Positions 33,799 through 45,496 of a stretch of 64,000 nucleotides of DNA are shown here, piece by piece. Positions within the stretch are counted from its first letter, which is position 1; each line of letters begins with the position of its first letter. Under the pieces are notes generated by a model that made no database searches, was not told the DNA's origin, and saw only the letters and a program-made list of their open reading frames with translations. Both the position numbers and the translations under genes were made by a program. The DNA lies in the NCBI GenBank assembly GCA_024516035.1, contig CM044967.1, forward strand, positions 21,821,948-21,885,947, read 5' to 3'. The DNA is from Bactericera cockerelli. Taxonomy: Eukaryota > Arthropoda > Insecta > Hemiptera > Triozidae.

Positions 33799-36700
33799 AT
33801 GGTATTAATTTGTCACTGGAATGTCAAAAGCCTTTTCCAAAGATGTGATGAGGCAAAATTACTGATAAAAAATAAACAAATCGATATTTTATGTCTTCAA
33901 GAGACACGTCTTAAAAATACTGACAAAATCAATATAAAACATTACGAAGAAGTTCGCTTTGATTATGATGGAGGTGTGACGACGTGTGGAGGTGTCGCAA
34001 TATATTTGCGTGATAATATCTATTATGAACCACTTAATATTCAATCACACTTACAAGTTGTTGCTGTTCGTGCGTCCATACCTTATCCAATTTCAATATG
34101 CAATATATATTTACCTGACCAACATGTTCTAAAAAATGACATTTTAAAAATACTGGATCAACTTCCCCGCCCATTCCTGTTAGTTGGAGATATGAATGCA
34201 AATAACACTCTCTGGAAATCGACGTCTCAAAGGAATAATAATGGTAAAATATTTGAAGAAATCCTATTAAGTGATTCACATATATTACTTAACATTCCAG
34301 AAATACCCACTCATTTTAACTTTACTACTAGAACAGAATCTACCATTGATTTAGCTATAGCTGACTCAAGATTAGCTAACAAAATATCGTGGTCAGCTGA
34401 CTCAGAACTTCATGGTAGTGATCATTACCCAATTTTCTTGAAACTAAATTCTTCAAAAGAGAAACATATGCTGAACCCAAAATGGATTTTCCATAAGGCA
34501 GATTGGAATAAATATTCAACTAATGTGTCCTTTCAATCAGTAGTTGAACAACTTGATTTACTATCAATTGATCAAATAATTGAAAATATGAATAATGAGA
34601 TTTTACATGCCGCCCAACTTTCGATTCCTAAGTCACATCCACCAAAAAATCCTGTATTTATTGTTCCTTGGTGGAATAAATCCTGTAAGGATGCGCTGAA
34701 AGAAAGAAAACTTGCTTTTAAGAAATACAAACTTAACCCTACAATGGATAACTGGATTTTATTTAAAAAGTCTAGAGCATTAGTAAAGAAAACTGTCAGA
34801 AACTCAAAATCTATTTCTTGGGTGAGGTTTATCACTTCAATAAATTCTTCAACCCCTTCATCTATAGTTTATGATAAAATAAAAGCCATTCAAGGAGGAC
34901 TCTCTCCACGGAATGTAATCAAGTGCTTGAAAACTACTGATGATAAGTTACTGACAGATTTGCCTGAAATATCAGAGGAAATAGCTAATCATTATGAACA
35001 AACTATAAATTCATCTTCCTCTGTACTTCCTAATTTCTCTCAATACAAAGCAGACCAAGAAAATATTAAGTTAGATTTTTCTTCTATCAATACAGAAAAT
35101 TATAATAAACCTTTGACCTTTATTGAACTTGAAACTGAAATAAAAAGTCTAAAGGAAAATTCGTCACCTGGTCCTGACCTAATTCATAATAGAATGATTA
35201 GAAACCTACCTCAACAAGGTAGAGAAAATCTTCTGCTTATTTTTAACAAAATATGGAACAATAATGAGTTCCCCAAGCAGTGGCGTGTGGCTGAAATAGT
35301 GCCAATCCCTAAACCTGGGAAGCCAAGTGATCAGGCAAAAAATTTAAGACCTATATCTCTAACATCAACTATTTGTAAGCTATTTGAAAAAATAATAACA
35401 AAAAGAATAAATTGGTTTCTTGACAATTTTGATTGCATTGTGCCTGAACAATCAGGAGGCAGGAAAAATCACTCAACAAATGATCAACTAATTCGCCTAC
35501 AAAATGAAATTCTTACAGCCTTTGCAAAAAATGAATACGTCATTTGCATTGCTTTTGACTTGGAACTCGCGTACGATAGAGTGTGGCGATACGGAGTTCT
35601 AAAACAATTTCATGAATGGGGCATGAAAGGAAATTTAGCTTATTTCATTCAGAACTACCTGAGTGAACGACACTTCTATGTTAAATTAAATGGACGTTAC
35701 AAATCATCACTTAAACCCCTGAATAACTCAATACCGCAAGGTGGGGTGATCAGCAATAAACTATTCATAGCTGCCATTAACCAACTTAAGAACTTTGTAG
35801 ACCCCCGTATACAGTGTGGATTATTTGTTGACGACTTCGTTATTTACCTAAGACATAAAAATCTAGATTACATACATCATCAGCTGCAAGAAACTGTCAC
35901 TAATCTTGAACTATTTACTGATAAAACCGGTCAAAAATTCTCAGCTGATAAAACGAAAGCTGTTATATTTACAAGGAAAAGAAAACTTGTTCAGATCCCC
36001 GAGTTTAAATACAAAAACTCAGTTATTAAGTATTATAATAATGTGAAATATCTGGGCATGGTATTTGACTCAAAGCTTAAATGGGATGTACATTTAAAAG
36101 ATCTTAAAACTAAATGTATTAAAAAATTAAATATTTTAAAAATTGTCTCAAAACAACATTGGGGGGCAGACAGAAAAACTTTGATCACCCTGTATAGATC
36201 ATTAATTAGATCTAAGCTTGACTATGGAAGCATAATATCCAATTCTGCCCGGGATAAAACGCTGCAGATCCTAAATCCCGTTCATAACCAAGGAATCAGA
36301 ATAGCTACAGGTGCCTTCTGTACTTCCCCTGTTCAATCATTATATGTTGAAGCTAATGAGCCATCTTTAGAAAAACGCAGAAAAATTCTTACCTATAAAT
36401 ATGTTCTGAAAGCACTAAGTTCCACCACTCACCCATGTCATTCAAATTTTGCTAGACCTATATACTTAGATTTAGTGAGAGATAAAAATATTAAATCGGT
36501 CCCTATTATATACGAAAACCTGAAAAACGAATTTCAACTTCAAGATTTGAATCCAGAAAAATTCATTAATAATAACTTTCCACCCTGGACCAACCTCACT
36601 ATAAATCTTGATCATCTGAATATTCTATCAAGATTCATAAAGAAAGAAACTCCAGCAAATCAACTGAAAACGATTTTTCTAGAAATACTATCTAATTATT

Positions 36701-37554
36701 ATGAAGACCATTTAAAAATTTTCACAGATGGATCTCTCTCTGATGAAGGTTCCTCTTGTGCTTTCATTATTCCAACACTCAGCATTAGGAGAGGATTCAA
36801 AATGCATCCAATATCATCAATTTTCTCGTGTGAACTAATGGCCATTTATAAAAGCTTAGAATACATATATACATTATCGAACATAACCAGTAACTCTAAG
36901 ATTCTAATACTAACTGACTGTAAAAGTGCTATACAAGCGATAGCATCATTTAATAACAAAACAAAGCATCAAGTCATTTCCTTGATTTGGAATATGTTAT
37001 TATCTCTTAAATCCAATATCAATATTCAAGTTGACTTTCTCTGGTGTCCTGGACACACAGGAATATCTGGTAATGAGGCGGTAGATCTCTTGGCGAAACA
37101 AACAGTTAGTGATGAATCTGCCCCCCGCCTCACTCTATTACAGATAATAGACCTTGAAATGTTCTTATCACGCCAAATTAAAATTAAATGGAACCTAGAA
37201 TGGACACAAAACCGTGATAATAAGTTATACCAAATAAAACAAAAAATTGAGGATTGGAAAACATCATTTAATAAAAAAAGAACACTTGAGACGGCACTAA
37301 CAAGACTCAGAATTGGTCATACCAATTTAACTCATGTTCATCTTATGAAAAAAGAAGATCCACCCCTTTGTGAATGTGGACAACAAATGACAATACAGCA
37401 TATTATAATTTCCTGTCCCAAATTAGAACCTTTAAGAAAAAGAGTGTTTGGTCACACCCCCATTCACCTATCAGAAGTCCTCAAGGACTCTGACGAAAAG
37501 ATAAAAAACACATTGAAATTTTTTCAATTTTCAAAACTATTAAAATTACTATAA
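33799..37554 (+). CDS. LINE ORF2: APE endonuclease, reverse transcriptase, RNase H (1251 aa)
   Basis: Residues 1-220 form an apurinic-type endonuclease with CHWNVKS, LQETRL, GDMNANN and GSDHYP, its catalytic positions. The reverse transcriptase spans about 440-780, with motif A AFDLELAYDRVW (near 585; most relatives have K where this has L) and motif C FVDD (near 676). RNase H covers about 970-1120 with TDGS, CELMA, TDCKSA, GHTG and EAVDLLA, a complete active site. A CX1CX7HX4C zinc finger (CECGQQMTIQHIIISC) lies near 1195. The protein nicks chromosomal DNA, primes cDNA synthesis there and degrades the RNA strand. It follows ORF1 by 95 bases, so translation of ORF2 probably relies on reinitiation. 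Confidence 0.93.
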   Translation: MVLICHWNVKSLFQRCDEAKLLIKNKQIDILCLQETRLKNTDKINIKHYEEVRFDYDGGVTTCGGVAIYLRDNIYYEPLNIQSHLQVVAVRASIPYPISICNIYLPDQHVLKNDILKILDQLPRPFLLVGDMNANNTLWKSTSQRNNNGKIFEEILLSDSHILLNIPEIPTHFNFTTRTESTIDLAIADSRLANKISWSADSELHGSDHYPIFLKLNSSKEKHMLNPKWIFHKADWNKYSTNVSFQSVVEQLDLLSIDQIIENMNNEILHAAQLSIPKSHPPKNPVFIVPWWNKSCKDALKERKLAFKKYKLNPTMDNWILFKKSRALVKKTVRNSKSISWVRFITSINSSTPSSIVYDKIKAIQGGLSPRNVIKCLKTTDDKLLTDLPEISEEIANHYEQTINSSSSVLPNFSQYKADQENIKLDFSSINTENYNKPLTFIELETEIKSLKENSSPGPDLIHNRMIRNLPQQGRENLLLIFNKIWNNNEFPKQWRVAEIVPIPKPGKPSDQAKNLRPISLTSTICKLFEKIITKRINWFLDNFDCIVPEQSGGRKNHSTNDQLIRLQNEILTAFAKNEYVICIAFDLELAYDRVWRYGVLKQFHEWGMKGNLAYFIQNYLSERHFYVKLNGRYKSSLKPLNNSIPQGGVISNKLFIAAINQLKNFVDPRIQCGLFVDDFVIYLRHKNLDYIHHQLQETVTNLELFTDKTGQKFSADKTKAVIFTRKRKLVQIPEFKYKNSVIKYYNNVKYLGMVFDSKLKWDVHLKDLKTKCIKKLNILKIVSKQHWGADRKTLITLYRSLIRSKLDYGSIISNSARDKTLQILNPVHNQGIRIATGAFCTSPVQSLYVEANEPSLEKRRKILTYKYVLKALSSTTHPCHSNFARPIYLDLVRDKNIKSVPIIYENLKNEFQLQDLNPEKFINNNFPPWTNLTINLDHLNILSRFIKKETPANQLKTIFLEILSNYYEDHLKIFTDGSLSDEGSSCAFIIPTLSIRRGFKMHPISSIFSCELMAIYKSLEYIYTLSNITSNSKILILTDCKSAIQAIASFNNKTKHQVISLIWNMLLSLKSNINIQVDFLWCPGHTGISGNEAVDLLAKQTVSDESAPRLTLLQIIDLEMFLSRQIKIKWNLEWTQNRDNKLYQIKQKIEDWKTSFNKKRTLETALTRLRIGHTNLTHVHLMKKEDPPLCECGQQMTIQHIIISCPKLEPLRKRVFGHTPIHLSEVLKDSDEKIKNTLKFFQFSKLLKLL

Positions 37555-37700
37555 CTATTACAAAAATAACCTCTTAAAAAAAAATACAAAAATGGCTAGG
37601 CATTTATGCTGCTCGGTGTATTTTTCATTGTAGGATGTATTTCTTGTATGTACTGTAATGTTTTTTGAAAATAAATAAAATAAAATAAGGGTAACATTTT

Positions 37701-38335
37701 CTCCAACAGAATTCTCCTACAGGATAACTTTTTCATATCAAAGACGAGAATATTTAATTCTCCTTCCATAAAGTATATTTTCTCGACCTTCTTTTACATA
37801 GATCAAAACACCAATGATTCAGACGATAAAGTAGGAACATAAAATTAGAAACCAATAATTTTACTAGTTCTTATTACAACTGTTTATTTTACAATAAAAT
37901 AAAGATTAAAATTCAAATTTGTATTACGAGCTTGGCTTTCGAAAAATTATTTACTGCATCAGTTATAGACTCATGTGCATATAAAATTATTATGAGGAAT
38001 TAATAAATAATACGAGAGAGAATGGGTATGTCTGGATTGTCTGGTAAACCTATACACAGTAATAATTTGAAATTATTACAAATCCTCTTCAAAAGGTAGG
38101 CTATCAAAAGTGAAGAAGGTATCGTCATAAAAGAAACATTAAAAGAACAATAAATTTAAAATCATATTTATTTTAATGGTTGGAAATGTAAATATCAATA
38201 ATTCGATTCAACTCTGGCTAAAGATAAAACCGTCGAAATCTCTCACGCTTCCTGAAGTATCAAGTTTACTGCGCTTTCGAAAGTAATATAATCACGAGAT
38301 GATAAGTGATTGATGGAAGTTGTGAAAGGATAAAT
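37701..38335. other. Gene-free stretch between two LINE insertions
   Basis: AT-rich, with no open frame of interest and no recognised repeat. Confidence 0.4.
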
Positions 38336-38337
38336 AT

Positions 38338-39161
38338 TTTTTTTTTTTTTTTTAAATTTTATAAAAACTTACGGGAACTACCCATTTATACAAGTTTTCC
38401 CTACTTAACACTACAATCTTAATATAATAAGAAATATCCTACCTTGAAAAAAAAAATGAAAATTGAAAAAAAAACTCCTAATAAAAATAAAAACTTTGCT
38501 AATAATGCTCTAGTCTCTCAGTGGAACATGTGATAGTTTGAGAAGTTTATCTCTCAAAGAGTTAACTGATTCTTCATAGATGTTCAAATTATAGGGTGGA
38601 TTAGATATAATATTCCATAAACGTATACACCTATTGATAGGATGGTTCCGAGAAATATTGGTCCTACAAAAATTTGTCACAAATGGATTTTTATTGCGAG
38701 TATTTTTGACATTATCGCGAGTTTTAATTTGCGATTGAAGCTCAGGACAGTTTAGTTGGTTGTTAATAACTTTTAAAAGGAAAATCGCATCACAAACATC
38801 TCGCCTGTGTTCTAATGTTTGAAGGTTGAACTGATTCATTAATTCTTTGTAATTAATATTATTAGTGTTATTATTCATTTTGTAGGCCAATACTCTCAAA
38901 AACCTCCTTTGAACCCTCTCAATGTAGTCAACATGGCAACCATAACTTGGGGACCAGATAGTGGAGCAGTACTCCAGAGAAGACCTGATTAAAGAACAAA
39001 ATAACGTTTTGAGAGTAAGAGGAGACTCAAAACCTCTGGAGTATCTGTTAATGAACCCAAGTGTTTTGAATGCCTTGCCAACTATTACTTGATAGTGGTT
39101 GTTAAATTTGAGATCTGGAGTCAAGGTAACTCCGAGGTCTTTGACCTCGGAGTTACCTTGA
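38338..39161 (-). mobile_element. 5'-truncated LINE with poly-A tail and 5' foldback
   Basis: On the minus strand this insertion starts in the reverse transcriptase C-terminal region, runs through a 3' UTR (38354-38509) and ends in about 15 As (Ts at 38339-38353). At its 5' edge, 39143-39161 is the exact reverse complement of 39121-39139, with a loop of three bases. No clear target duplication was seen. Confidence 0.8.
38510..39142 (-). pseudogene. LINE reverse transcriptase, C-terminal 210 residues (CR1/Jockey-like)
   Basis: The reading begins KDLGVTLTPDLKFNNHYQ, the end of the palm/thumb region of LINE polymerases, and continues with LIRSSLEYCSTIWSP and YIERVQRRFLRVLAYK, conserved in CR1/Jockey-group ORF2. 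Catalytic motifs are lost by truncation. There is no RNase H. The frame stays open to a stop at 38510, so the copy is not old. Confidence 0.82.
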
Positions 39162-39164
39162 TAT

Positions 39165-41195
39165 TATTGAAGTAAAATAAGCAGAGTATACAGGCATGAT
39201 GAAATACAGGTGGCTTTTTGGCTAAAGGCTTTTTATAGGTAGCTAGTTTTTAAAGGTAGTCATGTCGAAAAGTCTGGGATTCAGACAAGGACTACTTGGT
39301 ATTTATGACTGTCTATCCTAACTTTACTGAAACCCGTCTTCCCATCAATTCTAAAACAAACTTTGAGGGACAGTCAAAAATAATGCAACAACAAAGTTAT
39401 GTGTTACATTTTTTAAAGTCAATGCACTGTTTCTCTAAACGTATGTGGGTGACTCATTGGTGTTACTTTCTTGACTTTCCGTGTCCATGTATTAGTCTCA
39501 ATTCCTGTTGTGAGTGTTGTACTCATACGTTTTAGCTTTATCCTTCTTGTGTTTCAAACTCTTTTCAATCCTTCCCTTTCAACTTCATCTCCCTTAATCC
39601 TTTTTACTTTTCTTATACTATTGAAAAAGGAAGTATAAAATTAATTTTATTATATCAAAACGTAAATAAGAAAACATAAAAACCATCTTACAAGAGTAAT
39701 AAAATCTATTAGAAATAAACCAACAATGAGTAATCCACAGTAATTTTACGATAATGGCGATGTCACATGGTAATATTGATGGTTCTTTTATTATGCTGAT
39801 TACAGATCATGAGAGAATAAGTAATTTTTATCTGAACCCTTGATGTGGATCATGGTTATGTTCACAGGTTTGAAAATTCGAATTAAAATATTGATATTGA
39901 GGATCAAAATAAAAGATCGATATGGAACCAGCAGGTTAACATTTGTATAGATCATCAGTCAGTTGAAAGCACGAGAATGAGAAAGAAGTTCTACTAGTAA
40001 TTAGATGTAAATCTACCTAGTACAACTTCCAATTTTCTGCTTTTGACAAACTGATAAGTCTGATCATATAACTGGTAGGTAACATCTAAAAACTTAATGA
40101 TAAAAATTAAATCTAGAAACTAAAAACCTTGTTGACAACCTTTCTGAGCAAAGGTTTCCCTTGTAGATTAAAAAAGTTGGACCAGAGAGAAATATTAAAA
40201 ATATCAAAGAAACCATACAGATAATTATGAAATATAATAGACAAGTTCAAAACCACTTATAAAATAACTATTCTAGAAAGACGCTGCCCTCGGAAATCAA
40301 AATGAAAAATCAAGCTCAAGCAGGTATGATTATTATTGATAATCTAATACTATAAAATCTAAATAAATTTCAAAATGATTTCATCCCATACGAGTTATTC
40401 AAAAATGTCCAATAATTCTCATTAAAACTGTCTTCGAATTATATTTTTACCTCATTTAATTCTGATTATTATTAATGATAACAGAAAAACATTTTATATT
40501 GTTTAAACATAATTTCTCGTCTATATCTCTGCTGTCATGAAAATCATTTACCTAATTAAATCCTTATAGAAAACAACGAATAAACAAACATTGGATTAGT
40601 AATTTGAATAAAAACGATCAAAATCTCAATTTTTTTTATTAATTTTTTCTGTGAGTTTTGAACGATTTAAAAAAAAAAATCATTGCTTTGTTTCTGAATA
40701 AAATATTCAAATATTTTAGTTTCTAAAATCTTCTCAATTTACCTATCATCAATCAAACCTGATCAGATGACAATAGTATTATCATTTATATTCTTCTGAC
40801 TCTCATATCCAGACTTTTTTTATCTACTTATCCATCAAGATCATTTACCCCTTTATTGATGGAACCTCTATTGTTGGTTTTCGACTTTCTCACATAATGT
40901 AATTAAACTCATTAGGGTATTATTTGTGTTGTTTTTAATATTGAAAAATATTTACTTCTTGAGAATGGGTTCTGAGTTGTGAGCAGGTATCTGTTTTTTA
41001 TCACTTTTTGAGAGCGCTGACTTGTTCATAGTACTATCTTTTTCACCGACCTCAGTTCCTCGATTGTTAGCGGACACCTAACTTTGAAGTATAGGGTTTT
41101 GCAAACATTGCGAGAATTTTATTCTGTGTGAGTGTATCTTACTAGAAGGATGCTTAACATCGCCAACACCCCGTCTAGTTCATTATGATGATAAC
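39165..41195. other. Gene-free AT-rich stretch
   Basis: No genes. A diverged piece of the ribozyme-associated repeat ('aagaagttctactag') lies near 39985-40020. Otherwise featureless by eye. Confidence 0.4.
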
Positions 41196-41199
41196 CTGC

Positions 41200-41375
41200 T
41201 ACCTTTTCCTTCCGAGCCTCCGAGGCGTAACGGCTGTGACTAGATCATGAGTTCGATTCTCGGTTGGAGCAGACTTTTCACACAGGCTGTTTCCGGGCCT
41301 ACACTGGCTGGTGAAGTTCATGTGGTTAGCTGGTACGATTCCCAGCGAATGGAGGGTAAAACATTCATGAGTTTA
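41200..41375 (+). repeat. SINE-E, 5' half (tRNA head plus shared body)
   Basis: The head has 'catgagttcgattctcggtt' (B box) and 'ggagcagac'. The body has 'gtggttagctggtacgattc' and 'ccagcgaatggagggtaaaa'. The 3' RTE-type tail is missing. Confidence 0.75.
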
Positions 41376-41379
41376 CAAT

Positions 41380-44050
41380 TGGAAATAAATTTCGGCCATC
41401 TCAAGCAGATGATCATGGCTTCCTGACTTGACATGAAAGTCAATATATAGCACTCTAAGTAAAGTGAAAGAACAGCACAATATACCCAGCCCAAATTGAA
41501 ATCTGTACCTACTCTGTTCAAACCTAGAACAATAAAATTGCAAATGGAAATGGGTTTCTTGATGTAGAATATCATTTTCAACGATTTAGCTGATCCCTAA
41601 GATGCTTTCAATAAGGAGGGATAGAAACCCAAACGCATAGAGAAACATGATCATAACCTATTAAAAATATCCAAACCACCTCACACCACCTGAAAAAAAA
41701 TCCTACCCTCAAAAAACCTCCTTCGTTCTAAATGATCGCATGACAAATTGTGCCTCACCTGAGGGTGACGATTCACTGTTTTTTTCTCTCTGCATTTTCA
41801 TTATCTGTTTTGCATATTCTTCATTCAAATTTATTCAAATGAGCAGAGTGTTAATTACTGATTGATTTTCTCGCCTGCCCAGCACCTCATTCAGTTTTTG
41901 ACACCTGGGTCTTCTGTTGGTGGCTCCCTGATTCCAATCAGTGACGTAGTAGTGGCGAGGAAGTTTGTAAGTTCTCTCATGTTTATAACATAGATTTTTG
42001 TATCTGTTACTGTAGGCATCTGTGCAGCACCTTCAATGGAGTGCTTTTTAAATGCCTAAATATCTATAATCCAGTATTTGAAAGGAAAAAGGGCATTACT
42101 TTAATTATAAAATGCTGTCAAAACTTCCATATTGCAGTGAGGGGATCTTGATAAAAAAAAAAAAAAAAAAATGATATCGAATCCGAAATGCAGTTGGGTC
42201 TCCATCCAATATACGATCGTTCTATATTTCTTTCAATACCGTGACAATCCGTGGTGTATTCGTTGTTCCTTACTGCTTTGGGTCTCACGGTTCCGAGTTT
42301 TAATCCTCAGTTGGGCAAAATTTCAAAAACATTTCTGACACCTTCAAAGTAATTAACTCGCGAGATTGGCATTTCTGGCGCAACTCATGTTGATAGTGTT
42401 GATAGAAGTCGCATTATTCCTATCATGACTAGAGAATACATGTGTAAACAAAAAATTACTGTTCCACAAAAATAATCCCAAAAAACTTCTTTCTGAACGA
42501 TTCGCCACTGGAGTCTTTATTTTTTTCTCACTACTTATTTGCTATGTTTATTATTATTGTTTATATGTAAATTTTTGTCAATTATGATTGAAAATATTAG
42601 CTGTCATCCTCCGTTGTAAAGTGAGGATGGTTTATCGTATTATATAGACCTCCATGATACGTTTTCATAATTATAATATGTTGAAGAACTGATCCTTCAA
42701 GCTTGAGTAAGTAATTTTAAATTTGGTATCTATTTTCTAATCTATACTCTACAAAATCTTTTCTCCTTTTAACCCAGCTTTTTCAATTCAATGAAATTTC
42801 AGTGAATAAAAGTGAGATGTTTCGAACTGAATTCAACATCTCTGGCGTGTAGTATATCCAGGATATCTTTACGTAAAGATAAAGAGTTATTTTACATGAA
42901 AAGGTACCTAGGAGCTACAAACATTTTAAAAACAGTGTTAATTTAGTTTCATTGATAAGGCTATTTTATCATGAAGAATTTATTGGAAAATAATTACGTC
43001 AAAAATGCTTTAAACCAGATCGCAGGATGCCTCGGGCAATTCTATTTATTTTGACTGAATGCTCGCGTGCGTCAAGTGTTGGGCCGTTAAGCGATACCCA
43101 CTCATTAATCATGTTAATTACCTGTTAAAAGATCAACGGAATACGACCTGAAAGAAGAATAATATTAGTTAGATATACGTTAGTCGCAGTCCCATCTGAT
43201 CTGTTAAAAAATCCTGTTCTTACCGGTGAAATGATGACTAAAATATGCAGATCCAAGTACAATGAAACAGAAACAAATCAAATTAATTGAAAACAATAGA
43301 AAAAGTTGAAGAAAATCAAACCGTCCATAAACCACCACAACTAGAGAGAATTAGGAAAAACTTGATAAAAAAATACGAACCTGTAATTGACGACAGAAAA
43401 AATCCCATCACAAATAATGATTGAGCGACGATAATTTGTAAGTCCGCTACAAGTGTTTGGGAAAATCACTTTTGGAAAAGTCACAAAAAGAACTTGCATA
43501 CATAACTACGCATAGTAAATACGAATAATACCTAAAATCACAATAATAATAGGTATGTGTCGATTATGTATTAGCTTACAAAAGTTAATGATAATGGTAA
43601 TTATATAACTTATCATGGATAGATACTGTCATTAAAACTGATAAAAAAATCCATTACATAAAAATAATTATAGCCAAGGACGTATAATTAAGGGGATCCA
43701 GTTGGATGGAGAAAAAAATGTCCCCACAGTAGTGATTAGGGAGAGGGCTTGGGTAAAACCAGGAATCAATCAATTAGTCACAGGATATCATTAGGGGTTT
43801 TATGCCAGTGTTTTTGAATAATCATGCATAGGTAATGATTTTTTTTCTCTGTTATTATTATTAATAAACTGAAAATAAGCTATCTGACTACGGAGCAATT
43901 TTCATATTTGAATAACGATTGTTTTTTATGTTTGGTATTAGCAATCGTAACTATCGTTGTCAGCTTTTATTTGAGAATTTCTAAAATATTTTCTGATAAT
44001 TTTATTGATTTTAGGGCGAAATTAATAAACAAAATTGAGTCTAAATATTT
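41380..44050. other. Gene-free stretch
   Basis: No supported gene. There is a poly-A run at about 42151-42170 and an 18-bp perfect palindrome (TATCTTTACGTAAAGATA) at about 42865-42882. No recognised mobile element. Confidence 0.4.
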
Positions 44051-44061
44051 CCCCATGCACA

Positions 44062-44104
44062 ACAATACGCAAAATCTAGACTTCTCCACAGAGGTATAAC
44101 AAAA
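44062..44104. repeat. Short repeat related to 58191-58328 with a different internal length
   Basis: 'aacaatacgcaaaatctaga' joined to 'ccacagaggtataacaaaaa' matches 58191-58210 plus 58308-58328, where about 95 bases separate the two parts. Confidence 0.55.
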
Positions 44105-44120
44105 ATGTTATGTTAAAGAT

Positions 44121-44225
44121 ATCATATTTTTGTTAATCACTTTCGTGATGTCAAAGCTACTCAAACTTGCTTTACTAAATTTGCTTAACTTGACACTTGA
44201 ACCACCGACTTCCAATTACAGGTCG
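44121..44225 (-). repeat. SINE-B copy
   Basis: 'atcatatttttgttaatcac', 'actcaaacttgctttact', then the B box region 'cacttgaaccaccga'. The tRNA 5' end is lost. Confidence 0.75.
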
Positions 44226-44273
44226 GTGTATAATGAAAATATCTATTAATATTTCGCCCTTGACTTACTTGAC

Positions 44274-44950
44274 TTATGTCCTGTAATCCCGAGGGGGACG
44301 TAGGGCCTCAATAAAGTTACGCCAGCGGACACGATTCTGAGCCATCGACTTGATTTCTCCCCAGGACTTTCCTTCTTCGGCGATTTCTTTTTCAATGGTT
44401 CTTCGCCAGGTGTTTCGCGGCCGGCCTACTCTCCGCCTTCCTTGGGGGTTCCACTCAAGTGCTTCTTTAGGAATAGTGTTTTGCCGCCTGAGTGTGTGTC
44501 CGATCCAGCCATACTTGCGCTGCTTGATGGTGAGATCTACTGGAGTTTGGTGACATATCCTCCATAGATCTTCATTGGAGATTGAGTTGGGCCAGTATAT
44601 GTTTAGGATGTTTCTAAGACAACGGTTGATGAAAACTTGTAGCTGTCCTGTGATCTTTTTTGAGACTTTCCAGGTTTGACATCCGTACAGAAGCACACTT
44701 TTAACATTGGTCTCAAATATCTTTAGTTTTGTGTATCTTCGTAGTTGGTGAGATCTCCAAATAGGTCGAAGTTGGGCAAACGCTCCTTTGGCTTTCTTTA
44801 TTCTCTGCGCTACATCTTCGTCAGTGCCGCCGGTTTCTGCAACAATGCTGCCGAGGTATTGAAACTGTTGGACCCGTTCTATGGTCTGATTATTGATGAC
44901 AATGTCTTCGTTGTTGGTGTTATTGATTCTATTATTATTGTTATAAATCT
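44274..44950 (-). pseudogene. RTE-clade LINE reverse transcriptase, C-terminal 225 residues
   Basis: The minus-strand frame reads VQQFQYLGSIVAETGGTDED, then RIKKAKGAFAQLRPIWRS, VLLYGCQTWKV, FINRCLRNIL, YGWIGHTLRR and WNPQGRRRVGRPRNTWRR, hallmarks of the RTE (BovB-like) polymerase C-terminus. It ends with a stop at 44274 and begins just after an in-frame TAG near 44955, so it is a 5'-truncated copy that has lost the catalytic motifs and the endonuclease. The first usable start in this frame (GTG at 44696) is not meaningful. Confidence 0.9.
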
Positions 44951-45159
44951 ATGAAAAGGTCAGGATCAGGACAGGTGAGGATAACCTTTATTTGAGGGTA
45001 GGTATGTAGGTAACCCTCAGGACCCTAGCGATGTGCCAACCGTTGAGGCTCGGTATGTATAGACCCTCAGCAATATTCAGATCAGGGATTTTACTTGCTC
45101 GATTTAATGGGGAAGGTTTGAGCTAAGAGCCAAACAAATCAGTATAAACAGAAGTATAT

Positions 45160-45250
45160 ACAGAATAGTGAGAAGTTGTACTAGATGTACATGAATATGA
45201 GAACATACCTGGACAGCTGTTTCGAGCTTTTTTGCTCTCATGATTATTAC
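45160..45250 (-). repeat. Ribozyme-associated repeat, copy with decayed hammerhead
   Basis: Read on the minus strand it has GAGC-AAAAAA-GCUC, then GAAA, CAGCUG, UC and CAGGU, matching the hammerhead at 59343-59409, followed by the same downstream sequence ('catgtacatctagtacaact', 'tctcact', 'ctgtttatactgattt'). The CUGAUGA box is changed to AUCAUGA, so cleavage is not expected. Confidence 0.7.
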
Positions 45251-45353
45251 CGTGATCTTTAGTGAACTGGCATAAGGCTGGTTTGCTACAGTACCCTATG
45301 CCTTAAATGCATTTCAGAGTAAGTTGTGATATTATTTTACATTTTCCTTTATT

Positions 45354-45496
45354 ACCTACCTACCTCAGTAGCTAGATCGATAAGGCGTTGGACTTGTAAC
45401 CTGGAAATCGGTGGTTCTAGCCCCAAGTTTAGCAAGATTTATTAAAGCGAGTTTAATTAACTGTGATATCACGTGGTGATTTACACAAATATGATA
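45354..45496 (+). repeat. SINE-B copy with 15-bp target duplication
   Basis: The head has 'cctcagtagctagatcgata' and the body 'ttaaagcgagtttaattaac'; it ends 'ttacacaaatatgata'. ACATTTTCCTTTATT flanks it on both sides (45339-45353, 45497-45511). Confidence 0.9.

Larger units (their letters stand above)
30305..37700 (+). mobile_element. Full-length I-group (RNase H-bearing) LINE with target-site duplication
   Basis: The same 13 bases, AGGGTAACATTTT, flank the element at 30305-30317 and 37688-37700. Between them lie about 7.37 kb: a 5' leader that opens with TCATTCGTGTCGGTCG, similar to the start of many arthropod LINEs; ORF1 at 30677-33703; a 95-base spacer; ORF2 at 33799-37554; and a short 3' UTR ending in AATAA repeats. 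Both ORFs are uninterrupted. The element therefore looks complete, young and possibly still active. The domain set (APE endonuclease, reverse transcriptase, RNase H) places it in the I/R1/LOA assemblage, most probably near I or Nimb. Confidence 0.93.

Noticed and set aside
44274..44696. Host gene of the 'craniofacial development protein 2-like' type
   Set aside because: Such annotations usually reflect RTE LINE fragments, and the sequence is the RTE polymerase C-terminus.
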